Assembly: GCA_004144185.1 (NCBI GenBank)
Contig: SEFP01000002.1
Coordinates: forward strand, 806,001-870,000
Length of the DNA stretch: 64,000 bases
Reading direction: 5' to 3'
From: Sphingobacteriales bacterium
Lineage (GTDB): Bacteria; Bacteroidota; Bacteroidia; Chitinophagales; Chitinophagaceae
Position 1 is the first letter of the stretch, and every line of letters begins with the position of its first letter. The notes under the pieces were generated by a model. The model had not been told where the DNA came from. It worked only from the letters and a program-made list of their open reading frames with translations, and searched no databases. The translations under genes and the position numbers were made by a program. Shown here one piece after another: positions 45,501 to 53,170 of the stretch.

Positions 45501-46091
45501 GCCCTGTACCTGGCCCCGGATGGCAGCTACACGTTTATACCTGCGAGCGGATTTACAGGCAACGTAGCGGTGCGGTACCAGGCCTGTGACAACGGAACCC
45601 CTTCGCTCTGCGCTACTGCGACGCTCAACATTACGGTTGTACCGGTTATAGGACCTGACTTTACACCGACTCTTGTATTCGACTCCACCAGTTTTGACAC
45701 TTCGGTAAATGCTGCGCGCGATTTCGTGCTGACTATTGGAAACCTCAGTCCTTCCAGTTCCAACAGCCCGATTATAGTTAAAATCCTGAAGCCGTCTGCC
45801 TTTACCATCACGTATGCTCCCGGAACTACCAGTAGCACGGTAAACGGCACTACGACCGTCAGCAACGGCAACTGGACGATTTCCGAAAACAGCTCTGTAA
45901 TTACCTGTCAGCTGAACAACAATGTGGTTGTTGCCGGTAACACAACCAGCCGGATCGGTTTCCGGATCGCACGAAACACCAATACGGCACCCGGCACCCA
46001 GCAGAACATTACAGCCACGATTATAAATGGTAGCGGCGGCGACAGCAACAAAGCCAACAACCAGTATACGGTCAAAGTGATTACCAAGTAG
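42552..46091 (+). CDS. large secreted repeat protein (four novel repeats plus three cadherin-like Ig domains)
   Basis: The 1179-residue exported protein has a signal peptide (VQSLLLAACCSFTAIA, then QQSN). Residues about 28-195, 205-372, 375-545 and 550-722 are four copies of a ~170-residue unit; each has N-V/L-I/V-D..PT (as in SNLVDSDPTNYA), a G-S-x-S-x-x-V-x-D strand, TYxAGTxAGFxI, TYNNGVxQE, LPFDEVQ and a closing VYG. I do not recognise this unit. Then come three Big_9/cadherin-like domains (737-827, 838-928, 935-1031) with NDTDP, GTFTYTPASNFLGIDTF and DGSYTFIPASGFTG motifs, and a DUF11-like end. No T9SS tail is visible; it stops at YTVKVITK. Likely surface adhesin. The T9SS-tailed gene follows 33 bases later. 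Confidence 0.85.
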   Translation: MRKMFTRVQSLLLAACCSFTAIAQQSNLTCSQTNVPFVNGRTPSFTVTQSPSTEGGIVVAGSITIPNSWSGAPNVIDNNVTTNAAQATIVGSGSVTLRVSDATNDYNAGNFAGFVVSTGGVLNLNVLGSITLRTYLNNAVQETKSGSSLIGLGSSLVSGASEVGFYTNLPYDAIEISISSTLGLATYNVYYAFMQGTGSCTSPALICNTDTRPTFPTFAAVVEPEHTGVTGAVALGSVTGQSNLVDSDPTNYASIVNTLTAVGSASLAVKDVATTYTAGTYAGFDIENPTLVNVALLSNLSIATYNNGVFQEQQSGPGLLLGATALSSGSRQKVGFVTTLPFDEVQLILTQPAVGVSLGTTRVYGSILKQLCAGPALSCNTPTTLNEAVYPVLIGLDKTGIPGTACVNCRIDSTSNLIDGNPATGATINLTANVIGSGSIAVKDALTTYGVGTFVGFDIESTSLLDVSVLNNFTVTTYNNGVFQQTFSGPTLLAGVSTGLLGTSGRVTVGGVSTTPFDEVVLTANQSTATVNLGLIKVYGVNLVRFCDTALTCARTTYWLNNPTFPVYVNGAHTGISGLACAACNVTNTPNVISADTTDYAVLSPVANVGASVSISVHDAIKTYPAGTIAGYAIADLNNLLQVNLLRSLTIRTYNNGVLQESRSAGQLLNLSALILQVNPGTGYYNVGFTASLPFDEVQISATPLAGVLPIVRVYGAFIDTRYVDGAATGGPVCIRPPLATADHLSTLISTPVSGNLQTNDTDPQNQVLTYNTAAVIPPANGSVTINADGTFTYTPASNFLGIDTFQYSVCNASNVCSRQWAFVSVLPPSTPGSPNRFPNAQHDFSRALVNTSTSGNASSNDTDPDGNDLTYTVATPPAHGILTLNPDGRYVYTPDSSFIGTDSAFITVCDNGTPVLCDGSIIRILVTPDLTPAINDAPYAYDDDVQTAANKNTTGNVLVNDSDPNGNPLVATVLDAVDPAKGALYLAPDGSYTFIPASGFTGNVAVRYQACDNGTPSLCATATLNITVVPVIGPDFTPTLVFDSTSFDTSVNAARDFVLTIGNLSPSSSNSPIIVKILKPSAFTITYAPGTTSSTVNGTTTVSNGNWTISENSSVITCQLNNNVVVAGNTTSRIGFRIARNTNTAPGTQQNITATIINGSGGDSNKANNQYTVKVITK

Positions 46092-46124
46092 GCTTCTTAT
46101 CAACCATTTAAATCAACGACTGCC

Positions 46125-47165
46125 ATGAAAAAGCTCTTATTCGCTGCCGCACTCGCCGCATTCTGTTCCGGAACGACGCTGGCACAGGACGCAGATCCTG
46201 CGATCAATATTCTCGTCACCGACAACCCGATGGTGCAAAACACCAGCAACATTCTCAGGATCAACGCCTCCAATCTGAATCAAGACAATATTGTAGCCAA
46301 TTCCCTGGAAATTGTAATCAATATCGGGAACAGCGGGAACATTCAATTCGTTGGATTAGCGCCCGGTTCCGATCCCAACTGGGTGATGTCCAGCTCCACC
46401 CCCGGCACCTATACACTTCGAAACACAAATGGTACACTCGCTGCATTCGAGACCCAGAATATTCTCCTGAATATTCTCGGGTTTACAGTATCGTCCAATA
46501 ATTCCATCCTGGGCACCATTGGTTATATCCCGGGACCCAATACCAACCTGCCCGGAAATGTTGCTAGCAGTACCCAAGGAAACGGATCGGACCTTACCAA
46601 CGACAACTCTACCACGACGCTTACGATCAATCCGGCGACAGGATTGTCTTCCCGGCTGCTTTCGTTTGAAGGCACCGCACAAAAATGCGATGCAGTCCTT
46701 TCCTGGAAACGGTCTGAACCGAGTGCAGACCAGTACGAACTGGAACGCAGTACAGACGGCCGACAATTTGCAGTTGCAGATGCAGTGGCAATCAGATTGG
46801 CTGCTGATCCGGGTATGTATACCGCCACAGTGGCACAGCCCTCTGCTCAGGCCTATTATCGCCTGAAGATCACCAGTCCGGATGGCAAAGCTAGCTGGAG
46901 TTCAATCCTGCACATACAAACGCAGTGCGATGTTCGTACAGTGTCAATTTTCCCCAATCCGGTGACCACACAGGCAACCGTTACAGGAATTGCTGCGGGA
47001 GATCAGATCAGGCTGTACAACAGCGCTGGTCAACAGGTGCGTTCGGTTACCAGCACCGGTACTCAGGCACAACTTCACCTGCAAGGACTGGCAGCGGGTA
47101 CCTATCAGGTGTTGATTAAAGGAGCCAGCCAGCAGATTACGCTGCCGGTTTTAAAACTGGAGTAG
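46125..47165 (+). CDS. secreted protein with T9SS type A sorting domain
   Basis: The 346-residue protein has a signal peptide (KKLLFAAALAAFCSGTTLA, then QDADP). Residues ~25-170 form a beta-rich domain (NILRINASNLNQDNIVANSL, NSLEIVINIGNSGNIQFVGL, TPGTYTLRNTNGT) of unknown family, residues ~180-265 look like a fibronectin-III-like segment (DAVLSWKRSEPSADQYELER, YYRLKITSPDGKASWS), and the last ~75 residues are a Por secretion tail (VSIFPNPVTTQATVTG, IRLYNSAGQQVRSV, GLAAGTYQVLIKG). It is in an operon with the giant repeat protein upstream. It could anchor or partner that protein at the surface; this is inference. Confidence 0.85.
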   Translation: MKKLLFAAALAAFCSGTTLAQDADPAINILVTDNPMVQNTSNILRINASNLNQDNIVANSLEIVINIGNSGNIQFVGLAPGSDPNWVMSSSTPGTYTLRNTNGTLAAFETQNILLNILGFTVSSNNSILGTIGYIPGPNTNLPGNVASSTQGNGSDLTNDNSTTTLTINPATGLSSRLLSFEGTAQKCDAVLSWKRSEPSADQYELERSTDGRQFAVADAVAIRLAADPGMYTATVAQPSAQAYYRLKITSPDGKASWSSILHIQTQCDVRTVSIFPNPVTTQATVTGIAAGDQIRLYNSAGQQVRSVTSTGTQAQLHLQGLAAGTYQVLIKGASQQITLPVLKLE

Positions 47166-47183
47166 CTGGTGCTTTTTCAACTT

Positions 47184-47227
47184 AAAAAACGCTTCCGGAA
47201 CTGCTATAGTTCCGGAAGCGTTTTTTT
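47184..47227 (+). terminator. terminator built from two TTCCGGAA copies
   Basis: A-run, CGCTTCCGGAACT, 5-base loop, AGTTCCGGAAGCG and a T-run. Each arm contains one TTCCGGAA (47193-47200, 47210-47217). It ends the secreted two-gene module. Confidence 0.88.
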
Positions 47228-47309
47228 AAATCCTTTACCGGCTCTTGGAAGTCGCCAGCGATGTAAGGTGCCCCATTCCGGAATAACCTGATAGTCCGGA
47301 ATCCACCGC

Positions 47310-47342
47310 AAAAAAAGCGGCACCCTCTCTCCAAGGTGCCGC
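47310..47342 (-). terminator. Rho-independent terminator of the fasciclin gene
   Basis: Minus-strand GCGGCACC, 10-base loop, GGTGCCGC and a seven-T run, 37 bases beyond the stop at 47379. Confidence 0.82.
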
Positions 47343-47378
47343 TCTCCTTTTCCCGAGGACCTTGTCCTCGCCCTCTCC

Positions 47379-47945
47379 CTATGAGGGCATCAACACACTA
47401 TTGATGACATGAATGACACCATTGGATTGATTTACGTCCGGAATGGTTACCTGAGCGCTCTTGCCACCGGCATCTTTTACATAAATGTTTTTACCTTTCA
47501 TCCAGAAGGTCAGCGATTCGCCCTGTACGGTGGCCATCGTAGCCATTCCGTTTCCGGCTTTGATTGCTTTCATAATATCGGCAGCGCTGTAGCGACCGGC
47601 CAGTACGTGATACGTCAGCACTTTCTGAAGCGCTTCTTTATTCTCCGGCTTCATCAGATCGGCTACGGCTGCTTTCGGCAGTTTGTTGAAGGCAGCATTG
47701 GTGGGCGCCAGCACGGTAAACGGACCAGGACCTTGCAGCGTTTCTACCAGATCTGCTGCTTTGACAGCTGCCACCAGCGTAGTGTGATCTTTAGAATGGA
47801 TCGCATTTTCGATGATATTTTTGGTTGGGTACATCGGTGCACCACCAACCATAACGGTTTTGGTTTTCATTCCTTGAGCAGTTACGGTAGTAGTACCAGC
47901 GGCCAGCGACAGGCCCAGCATCAGGAGGGTGATTTTGTTTTTCAT
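47379..47945 (-). CDS. fasciclin (FAS1) domain exported protein
   Basis: The 188-residue protein has a signal peptide (KNKITLLMLGLSLAAGTTTV) and one FAS1 adhesion-type domain: HTTLVAAVKAADLVETLQGP, GPFTVLAPTNAAFNKLPKAA, KVLTYHVLAGRYSAADIMKA, DVNQSNGVIHVINSVLMP, all canonical blocks. Extracellular or surface location. It is divergent from an ECF sigma/anti-sigma pair, a common Bacteroidota arrangement that suggests the sigma factor controls it. Confidence 0.93.
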   Translation of the reverse strand: MKNKITLLMLGLSLAAGTTTVTAQGMKTKTVMVGGAPMYPTKNIIENAIHSKDHTTLVAAVKAADLVETLQGPGPFTVLAPTNAAFNKLPKAAVADLMKPENKEALQKVLTYHVLAGRYSAADIMKAIKAGNGMATMATVQGESLTFWMKGKNIYVKDAGGKSAQVTIPDVNQSNGVIHVINSVLMPS

Positions 47946-48115
47946 AAGAAGGGTTGTTTCAGATGGACGAATCGTATTTTGGGAGGTCCACCCGGCAATT
48001 TTGAAAAAAGAGGTTCGGAAACAGATACGGAGTCTGTTGAAAGACGGTTTTCCGGAAGGCAGCTTTTTTTTAAGGAAACTGCCTTCAGAGAGAAAAAGGA
48101 TTGGCGCAGACCTGC

Positions 48116-48727
48116 ATGCGTCGTAATTTGGCCTTTCGGTTTTTTCGCCGGTTTTCTTTACTCAATAGTCTTTTGGGCCAGCCTGTTTCCTGTACAGAAG
48201 AAGAACTTGTGGCGCTGTTGCAGGCGCGACAGGAGGCAGGCTTCTCGTACCTCTACGATCATTACGCTGATGCGCTCTACGGGGTGCTGATGCAGATTAT
48301 CAAGCATCCGCCGGAAACCGTAAGTGATTTACTGCAGGACGTATTTGTTAAAGTCTGGAACAATATTCACCAGTACGACCCCAAAATAGCGCGGCTGTAT
48401 ACGTGGTTGCTTCAGGTGACCCGGAATACCGCGCTCGATTTCTTAAAATCCAAACAGCACCGAAATCTGCAGCGAAACCAAACGCTTCCGGATGCCGTAT
48501 CTAACACCAGTGCACATTCAGTAACGAGTGTGTCGGAACATTTAGGACTGCGGAAAATTCTGGATCAACTGGATGACGATAAAAAGATTCTGGTTGAATT
48601 AGCCTACTACAAAGGCTTTACGCAAGATGAAATCTCCCGCAGCTTAGACATTCCATTAGGGACGGTTAAAACCAGGCTTCGTGCAGCTGTTATGGTGCTG
48701 CGCGGCCTTTTAAAAGATTACAAGTAA
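48116..48727 (+). CDS. ECF RNA polymerase sigma factor
   Basis: The 203-residue sigma factor has region 2 (FSYLYDHYADALYGVLMQII, SDLLQDVFVKVWNNIHQYDP, YTWLLQVTRNTALDFLKSKQ) and region 4 (LDQLDDDKKILVELAYYKGF, TQDEISRSLDIPLGTVKTRL). It is followed after 3 bases by an anti-sigma gene, so the two are co-translated. The ATG at 48116 is taken; the TTG at 48101 would only add five residues. The ~20-residue basic N-terminus before SCTEEELVALL may be over-extended. Confidence 0.93.
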   Translation: MRRNLAFRFFRRFSLLNSLLGQPVSCTEEELVALLQARQEAGFSYLYDHYADALYGVLMQIIKHPPETVSDLLQDVFVKVWNNIHQYDPKIARLYTWLLQVTRNTALDFLKSKQHRNLQRNQTLPDAVSNTSAHSVTSVSEHLGLRKILDQLDDDKKILVELAYYKGFTQDEISRSLDIPLGTVKTRLRAAVMVLRGLLKDYK

Positions 48728-48730
48728 GTC

Positions 48731-49549
48731 GTGGATACTGAAGCCTACATATCATCCGGTATTTTGGAAGCCTACGCACTGGGAATGGCCAGCTCGGAGG
48801 AAGCCGCCATACTCGAATGTGTGGTAAAGCATAATGTGCAGATCCGCGAAGCGCTCGCAGACATTTCCCGTACGCTGGAGGATTTGGCAGATGCGGCTGC
48901 ACAGCCGGCTCCGGACCTGAAAGCGACGATTTGGGCGCGTCTGCAATCCAAACCAATTCCAAAAGCTACTTCCAGCGTGGTTACGGTTATGGAAATGCCT
49001 GCACAACCGGTTAGCACACGTCCGGAACAAGCCGCAACCAGCCGGATTCTTCCCTGGAGAACGCTTGCGATGGCTGCTTCCTTATTACTTGTTGTTAGCA
49101 CAGTTGGTTTTTTCCGGATGCGCCAGGCCCAACAGGATTCACAGGCAGCCCTTGCCCAACAAACCCAACTGGCGTCCCAACAGGAAAGCCGTCTCGCCCG
49201 CTACGCAGCCAAAGAGGCGTTACTAGCCCAGCCGGGAATGCAGGTCGTGCCGCTCAACGGCGTTGAAGCGCATCCGGAAGCCAGAGCGATGGTGTACTGG
49301 GACAGCCGCAATCACAACGTGTATCTGGATAACATGGCCCTGCCACAACCGCCTTCCGGAAAGCAGTATCAGTTGTGGGCCATCGTAGACGGCAAACCGG
49401 TGAGTGCCGGACTGGATGCCGCAGATGCCACCCAATCGCTGGCGACCATTGATAAAGCCCAGGCATTCGCAATTACGCTGGAGCCATCCGGTGGCTCGGT
49501 TTCCCCGACCCTTACAGCAATGGTCGTAATGGGCGAAGTCAAAGGATAG
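48731..49549 (+). CDS. anti-sigma factor (RskA-like, membrane-anchored)
   Basis: The 272-residue protein has a cytoplasmic N-terminal zinc-less anti-sigma domain (SSGILEAYALGMASSEEAAI, LECVVKHNVQIREALADISR), one membrane helix (RTLAMAASLLLVVSTVGFF, near residue 115), a Gln-rich periplasmic coiled coil (RQAQQDSQAALAQQTQLASQ) and an RskA C-terminal domain (AMVYWDSRNHNVYLDNMALP, YQLWAIVDGKPVSAG, FAITLEPSGGS). It holds the cognate sigma factor inactive until a signal arrives. Start is GTG at 48731, three bases behind the sigma stop. The pair lies across from the fasciclin gene. Confidence 0.92.
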   Translation: MDTEAYISSGILEAYALGMASSEEAAILECVVKHNVQIREALADISRTLEDLADAAAQPAPDLKATIWARLQSKPIPKATSSVVTVMEMPAQPVSTRPEQAATSRILPWRTLAMAASLLLVVSTVGFFRMRQAQQDSQAALAQQTQLASQQESRLARYAAKEALLAQPGMQVVPLNGVEAHPEARAMVYWDSRNHNVYLDNMALPQPPSGKQYQLWAIVDGKPVSAGLDAADATQSLATIDKAQAFAITLEPSGGSVSPTLTAMVVMGEVKG

Positions 49550-49638
49550 TCATTCCTTTCCATCTACGGCTATTGGATCTGCTTTTTCCGGAACTCAAAA
49601 CATCCGAATCGATATCAACTCCTTCAAACTATAGGTAC

Positions 49639-49677
49639 AAAAACGCCTGATTCCGTATACACGAGTCAGGCGTTTTT
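49639..49677. terminator. bidirectional terminator
   Basis: AAAAACGCCTGA and TCAGGCGTTTTT form a 12-bp stem between the convergent anti-sigma and DoxX genes. Confidence 0.85.
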
Positions 49678-49687
49678 GGATTCTGGA

Positions 49688-50134
49688 TCAGGCTTCAATG
49701 GCATCTTTGACGTTGCCCTGTCGGAGTTCCGCCAACGGTTCTGGTTTGGTACCTGCTACGGCTGCGTACATCAACACCGGCTGGAAAAACAGCCGAACCA
49801 AACGCTTGGTATCGGTATCCATACCCAAGGCATCCCGGTGGTGGTTATACTGGGCCAGATTGCCGGGAAATACGGCGACAAAAAACGTTGCTGCAATGGT
49901 TCCTACCTGCTGCCGGTATTTTTTAGGGGCAGCAAGCAGTGCCAGTCCGAGGGCAATTTCCACATACCCGGAGTACACGACGGTATCGTCTTTTTGAAGC
50001 GGCACCCAATTCGGCACCTGCGCCTGAAAGTCTTTCCGGGCAAACGAAAGATGACCGATGCCGGCGGTAGTTACAAAAGCGCCCAGTAACAGGCGGGTGG
50101 CTGTACGAAGTTTTTTGCGGGTAACAGGCGTCAT
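49688..50134 (-). CDS. DoxX family membrane protein
   Basis: The 148-residue protein has about four hydrophobic helices: TRLLLGAFVTTAGIGHLSFA, VVYSGYVEIALGLALLAAP, VGTIAATFFVAVFPGNLAQY and LVRLFFQPVLMYAAVAGT. DoxX-family proteins are inner-membrane, often linked to quinone or thiol redox chemistry, but function here is unknown. It starts 44 bases after the molybdoenzyme gene stop and may be the last gene of that operon. I take the ATG at 50134; 50167 would place eleven polar residues in front. Confidence 0.85.
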   Translation of the reverse strand: MTPVTRKKLRTATRLLLGAFVTTAGIGHLSFARKDFQAQVPNWVPLQKDDTVVYSGYVEIALGLALLAAPKKYRQQVGTIAATFFVAVFPGNLAQYNHHRDALGMDTDTKRLVRLFFQPVLMYAAVAGTKPEPLAELRQGNVKDAIEA

Positions 50135-50178
50135 AGAAAATCCGGTTTTCAGATTTCGGAAACCCAAATCATGCCAGT

Positions 50179-52491
50179 CTATGCCGGCCGTTTCCGGAGC
50201 GTTACAACAACCGATTTAGACGCTGGCTGGTTGCTGCCAGCGGCCGTACACTGAATGGGCACCAACACATTCGTTTCCGGAAAGTAACCGGCGACACAGC
50301 CCCGTGCAATATCGTAGGCCACAATCCGGAAGTTATGCGCGACCCGCTCGGTCTCATACTGACTTACGATATCGACCGCGTCATCCGGTTTCAGACCGTG
50401 TTGGGCGATATCCTCCGAATTCATAAAAAGGACGCGTCGCTCGTCGTGCACCCCGCGATAGCGGTCATTTAATCCGTAGATGGTGGTGTTGAACTGGTCG
50501 TGACTGCGGATACTCATCATCATCAGTTCTCCGGCGTTGAGATGATACCGTTCCAGCGGCGTCACAAAAAGCGTAGCCTTTTTCGATTCGGTGTCAAACT
50601 GCTGTTCGCGCGGTCCGTTGGGCAGATAAAAGCCTCCTTTGACACGGACACGTTTGTTGTAGTCTTCAAATCCCGGCACCACCTGCTCGATCACATCCCG
50701 GATAGCATCATAATTTTTTTCAAACGCATCCCAATCGATCTTCATTCCGGAATCCAGGGTTGCCTTCGCCAGGCGGCAGATAATCTGTACTTCGCTCAGC
50801 AACTCTTTGGACACCGGATTCAGTACGCCTTTGGACGACTGTACCACGCCGGTGGTGCCTTCAGTAGATACAATTTGTTCGATGCCGTCGTGGTGATCTT
50901 TGTCGGAGCGGCTGAGGCAGGGTAGAATCAGCGCTTCTTTACCGTGCACAAAATGGCTGCGGTTGAGCTTGGTCGATACATGCACCGTCAGGTCACAGTT
51001 TCGCATCGCCTGAGCACTAAAATTCGTATCCGGTGTAGCCGACAGGAAGTTGCCGCCCAGCGCAAAAAACACACTGGCCTTTCCCTCGTGCATCGCCCGG
51101 AGCGATTCGACCACATCATAGCCATGCTTGCGCGGTGGGTTAAAGCCAAAGACAGCCTCCATTTTGTCGAGCATTTCCTCTTTAGGCTTGTCCCAGATGC
51201 CCATCGTCCGGTCGCCCTGCACATTGCTGTGTCCCCGTACCGGACAGGTACCGGCTCCGGGTTTCCCGATGCTGCCTTTCAGCAGCAGGATGTTGACGAG
51301 ATCGTAAATGGTATGGACCGCGTTTTTGTGCTGGGTGATGCCCATCGCCCAACAGAAGATCAGTTTCTGTTTGTGTTTGATCAGATCGACTACTTCCTGC
51401 ACTTCGGCCCGCGTCAGTCCGCAGTAAGCAATCAGTTCGTCTGCATCATACTGCGCCACCTCAGCCAGCAGCGCTTCGTAGCCAGTGGTTTGTTCTGCAA
51501 TAAACGCATGGTCAAACACAGTTCCCGGCGCCCGTTGTTCTTCGTCCCACAACAGCTTGGTGATGGCCTTAATCAAGGCCTGATCGGTATTGATCTTGGG
51601 CTTCAGGTATACGTCCGAAATCTTGGTATTAAGATGCAGCGCGCTCTTCAGATTCTGCGGATCGGCGAATCCGATCAGCCCGGTTTCGCGCATGGAATTG
51701 ATCGCAATGATCTTAGCACCATTCTCCCGTCCTTTCCGGAGCGCCGTCAGCATCCTCGGTGCATTGGTACCGGGATTCTGGCCAATAATGACAATGACTT
51801 CCGCCTGGTAAAAATCTTCCAGTTTGATAGATGCTTTTCCCAGTCCTAATTGTTTGGCAAGCGCCACGCTGGTCGATTCGTGGCACATATTGGAGCAGTC
51901 GGGCAGGTTGTTGGTGCCGTACGCACGGACAAACAAGCCATACAAAAAAGCGGCTTCATTGCTGGCCCGGCCGGAGGTGTAAAAAACGGCTTCGTCGGGA
52001 GAAGCGAGCGACCTGAGTTTAGCGCCGATTTTAAGGAATGCCTCGTCCCAGGAAATAGGCTGATAATGCGTGCCGCCTTCCGGAAGGTACATGGGCTGGG
52101 CAATGCGTCCTTTTTTACCGATGTGAAAATCATCGAGCAGCGACAGATCGTACACCGAGTTTTCGGCGAAGAAATCAGCGTGCAGACTTTTAGTAGTGAT
52201 TTCTTCGGCTGCCGCTTTGGCCCCGTTTTCGCAGTATTCAGCAATCGGCGACCGGTCGTCATCCGGGTCGGGCCAGGCACAGGATGAGCAGTCCCAGCCG
52301 CCTTTTTGATTCATCGTCAGCAACGCTTTGTTACCCCGGATGAACCCGGTTTCTTTCAGGATATGCTTGAAGGAAACCACCACCGCTTCCATACCGGCAG
52401 CAATGGCTTCTGGTCGGGTCAGCCTGGCATCATCGGAAAGCACTTCCGGATTCTCGGATTTGGGCAGGTGGTTGTCGGGGGATGCGCTCAT
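50179..52491 (-). CDS. FdhF/YdeP-type molybdopterin oxidoreductase
   Basis: The 770-residue cytoplasmic molybdoenzyme belongs to the DMSO-reductase superfamily, in the YdeP branch related to formate dehydrogenase H. It shows a Cys-poor N-terminal cluster site (GGWDCSSCAWPDPDDDRS, then YCENGAKAA), the molybdopterin domain with a probable Mo-ligand Cys in SNMCHESTSVALAKQLG, GQNPGTNAPRMLTAL, CPVRGHSNVQGDRTMGIWDK, and a C-terminal cofactor-binding domain (MMSIRSHDQFNTTIYGLNDR, RVLFMNSEDIAQHGLKPDD). Substrate is unproven; related proteins are annotated as formate-dehydrogenase-like. The neighbouring fdhD and moa/moe genes support Mo dependence. A 310-bp gap with tandem repeats separates it from the rest of the cluster. 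Confidence 0.9.
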   Translation of the reverse strand: MSASPDNHLPKSENPEVLSDDARLTRPEAIAAGMEAVVVSFKHILKETGFIRGNKALLTMNQKGGWDCSSCAWPDPDDDRSPIAEYCENGAKAAAEEITTKSLHADFFAENSVYDLSLLDDFHIGKKGRIAQPMYLPEGGTHYQPISWDEAFLKIGAKLRSLASPDEAVFYTSGRASNEAAFLYGLFVRAYGTNNLPDCSNMCHESTSVALAKQLGLGKASIKLEDFYQAEVIVIIGQNPGTNAPRMLTALRKGRENGAKIIAINSMRETGLIGFADPQNLKSALHLNTKISDVYLKPKINTDQALIKAITKLLWDEEQRAPGTVFDHAFIAEQTTGYEALLAEVAQYDADELIAYCGLTRAEVQEVVDLIKHKQKLIFCWAMGITQHKNAVHTIYDLVNILLLKGSIGKPGAGTCPVRGHSNVQGDRTMGIWDKPKEEMLDKMEAVFGFNPPRKHGYDVVESLRAMHEGKASVFFALGGNFLSATPDTNFSAQAMRNCDLTVHVSTKLNRSHFVHGKEALILPCLSRSDKDHHDGIEQIVSTEGTTGVVQSSKGVLNPVSKELLSEVQIICRLAKATLDSGMKIDWDAFEKNYDAIRDVIEQVVPGFEDYNKRVRVKGGFYLPNGPREQQFDTESKKATLFVTPLERYHLNAGELMMMSIRSHDQFNTTIYGLNDRYRGVHDERRVLFMNSEDIAQHGLKPDDAVDIVSQYETERVAHNFRIVAYDIARGCVAGYFPETNVLVPIQCTAAGSNQPASKSVVVTLRKRPA

Positions 52492-52505
52492 GATTGAAAA
52501 ATTGG

Positions 52506-52755
52506 CTACCAAAATATCGCCCCTACAGGGCTTGGTGGAATATGGATGTTGTTGGCCTACCGAAATGCCGCCCCTACAGGGCTGGATGCAAGAAGGTCTG
52601 TTGCAGGTAGTACCAGAATGCCGCCCTTAACGGGCTGGGTTATGTACGAAGAATATAGCTACCGAAATGTCACCCTTAACGGGCTGGGTGGACTATGAAT
52701 TTTGTCAGCTACTAAAATGTCTCCTTCACTGGGTTGGGTACGAAGATGAATGTAG
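52506..52755. repeat. five degenerate ~50-bp tandem repeats with a central hairpin
   Basis: Units begin near 52506, 52557, 52609, 52659 and 52709 (steps of 50-52). Each has a ~30-base conserved half, CTACCGAAATGYCGCCC...GGGCTGGG, whose GCCC-ctaca-GGGC part forms a short hairpin, then ~20 variable bases. The copies differ at many positions (ctacag, ttaacg, ttcact loops), so they are decaying. This fills the 310-bp gap upstream of the molybdoenzyme gene. No coding potential. Confidence 0.8.
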
Positions 52756-52801
52756 GCCTACGCCCCACCGGATTTCTCGGAAACAGAATCGTTCCGGATA
52801 C

Positions 52802-53170
52802 TCAACAGGTCAGATGAGGATTCTCAAAAAAATCGGACTGATCTTCGCTGACATCGGCGTCGATGCACTTAAAATCTTTTTCGAGCAGCAGATGCAGACT
52901 GTCTTCCGCCTCCAGCGGCATCCGGTGCTCCAGTCCTACCTGATCGGTCGCCGCCCAGGTTTGCAACTGCTTCTTCGGAACGTGCAGCGTGATGATATGG
53001 TCGATCAGATCGGCAGACAAATCCAGTGCATCGGTTTGGACAATCGCATACACCAGCGTCTGGGTTCCAAACCGGGTTTGTTCTTCGATCCGGCCTCTCT
53101 GTGCCAGCGTGGTCACCTCCGATTTGGAAAGCCGGTATCGGACCGTGTTGCCTCTAATGCGGATTTTCAT
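52802..53170 (-). CDS. DUF7009 family small protein
   Basis: The 122-residue cytoplasmic protein starts KIRIRGNTVRYRLSKSEVTT and ends FKCIDADVSEDQSDFFENPH, which match, from memory, the DUF7009 family of unknown function. A DNA-binding or enzyme motif is not visible. Its start overlaps the end of fdhD by 17 bases, so it is translationally coupled to the molybdenum-cofactor operon and likely has a role in it. Confidence 0.75.
   Translation of the reverse strand: MKIRIRGNTVRYRLSKSEVTTLAQRGRIEEQTRFGTQTLVYAIVQTDALDLSADLIDHIITLHVPKKQLQTWAATDQVGLEHRMPLEAEDSLHLLLEKDFKCIDADVSEDQSDFFENPHLTC

Noticed and set aside
45261-46103. 280-codon minus-strand ORF opposite the secreted repeat protein
   Set aside because: Arg/Gly-rich shadow of Ig-like repeats; the plus-strand frame has signal peptide, promoter and domain repeats.
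50944-51849. 301-codon plus-strand ORF opposite the molybdoenzyme gene
   Set aside because: Antisense to conserved molybdopterin-oxidoreductase motifs; no start signal and no family resemblance.
52506-52755. CRISPR array
   Set aside because: The repeated halves diverge strongly between copies and include the hairpin in different sequence, the variable halves are only ~20 bases, and there are no cas genes.
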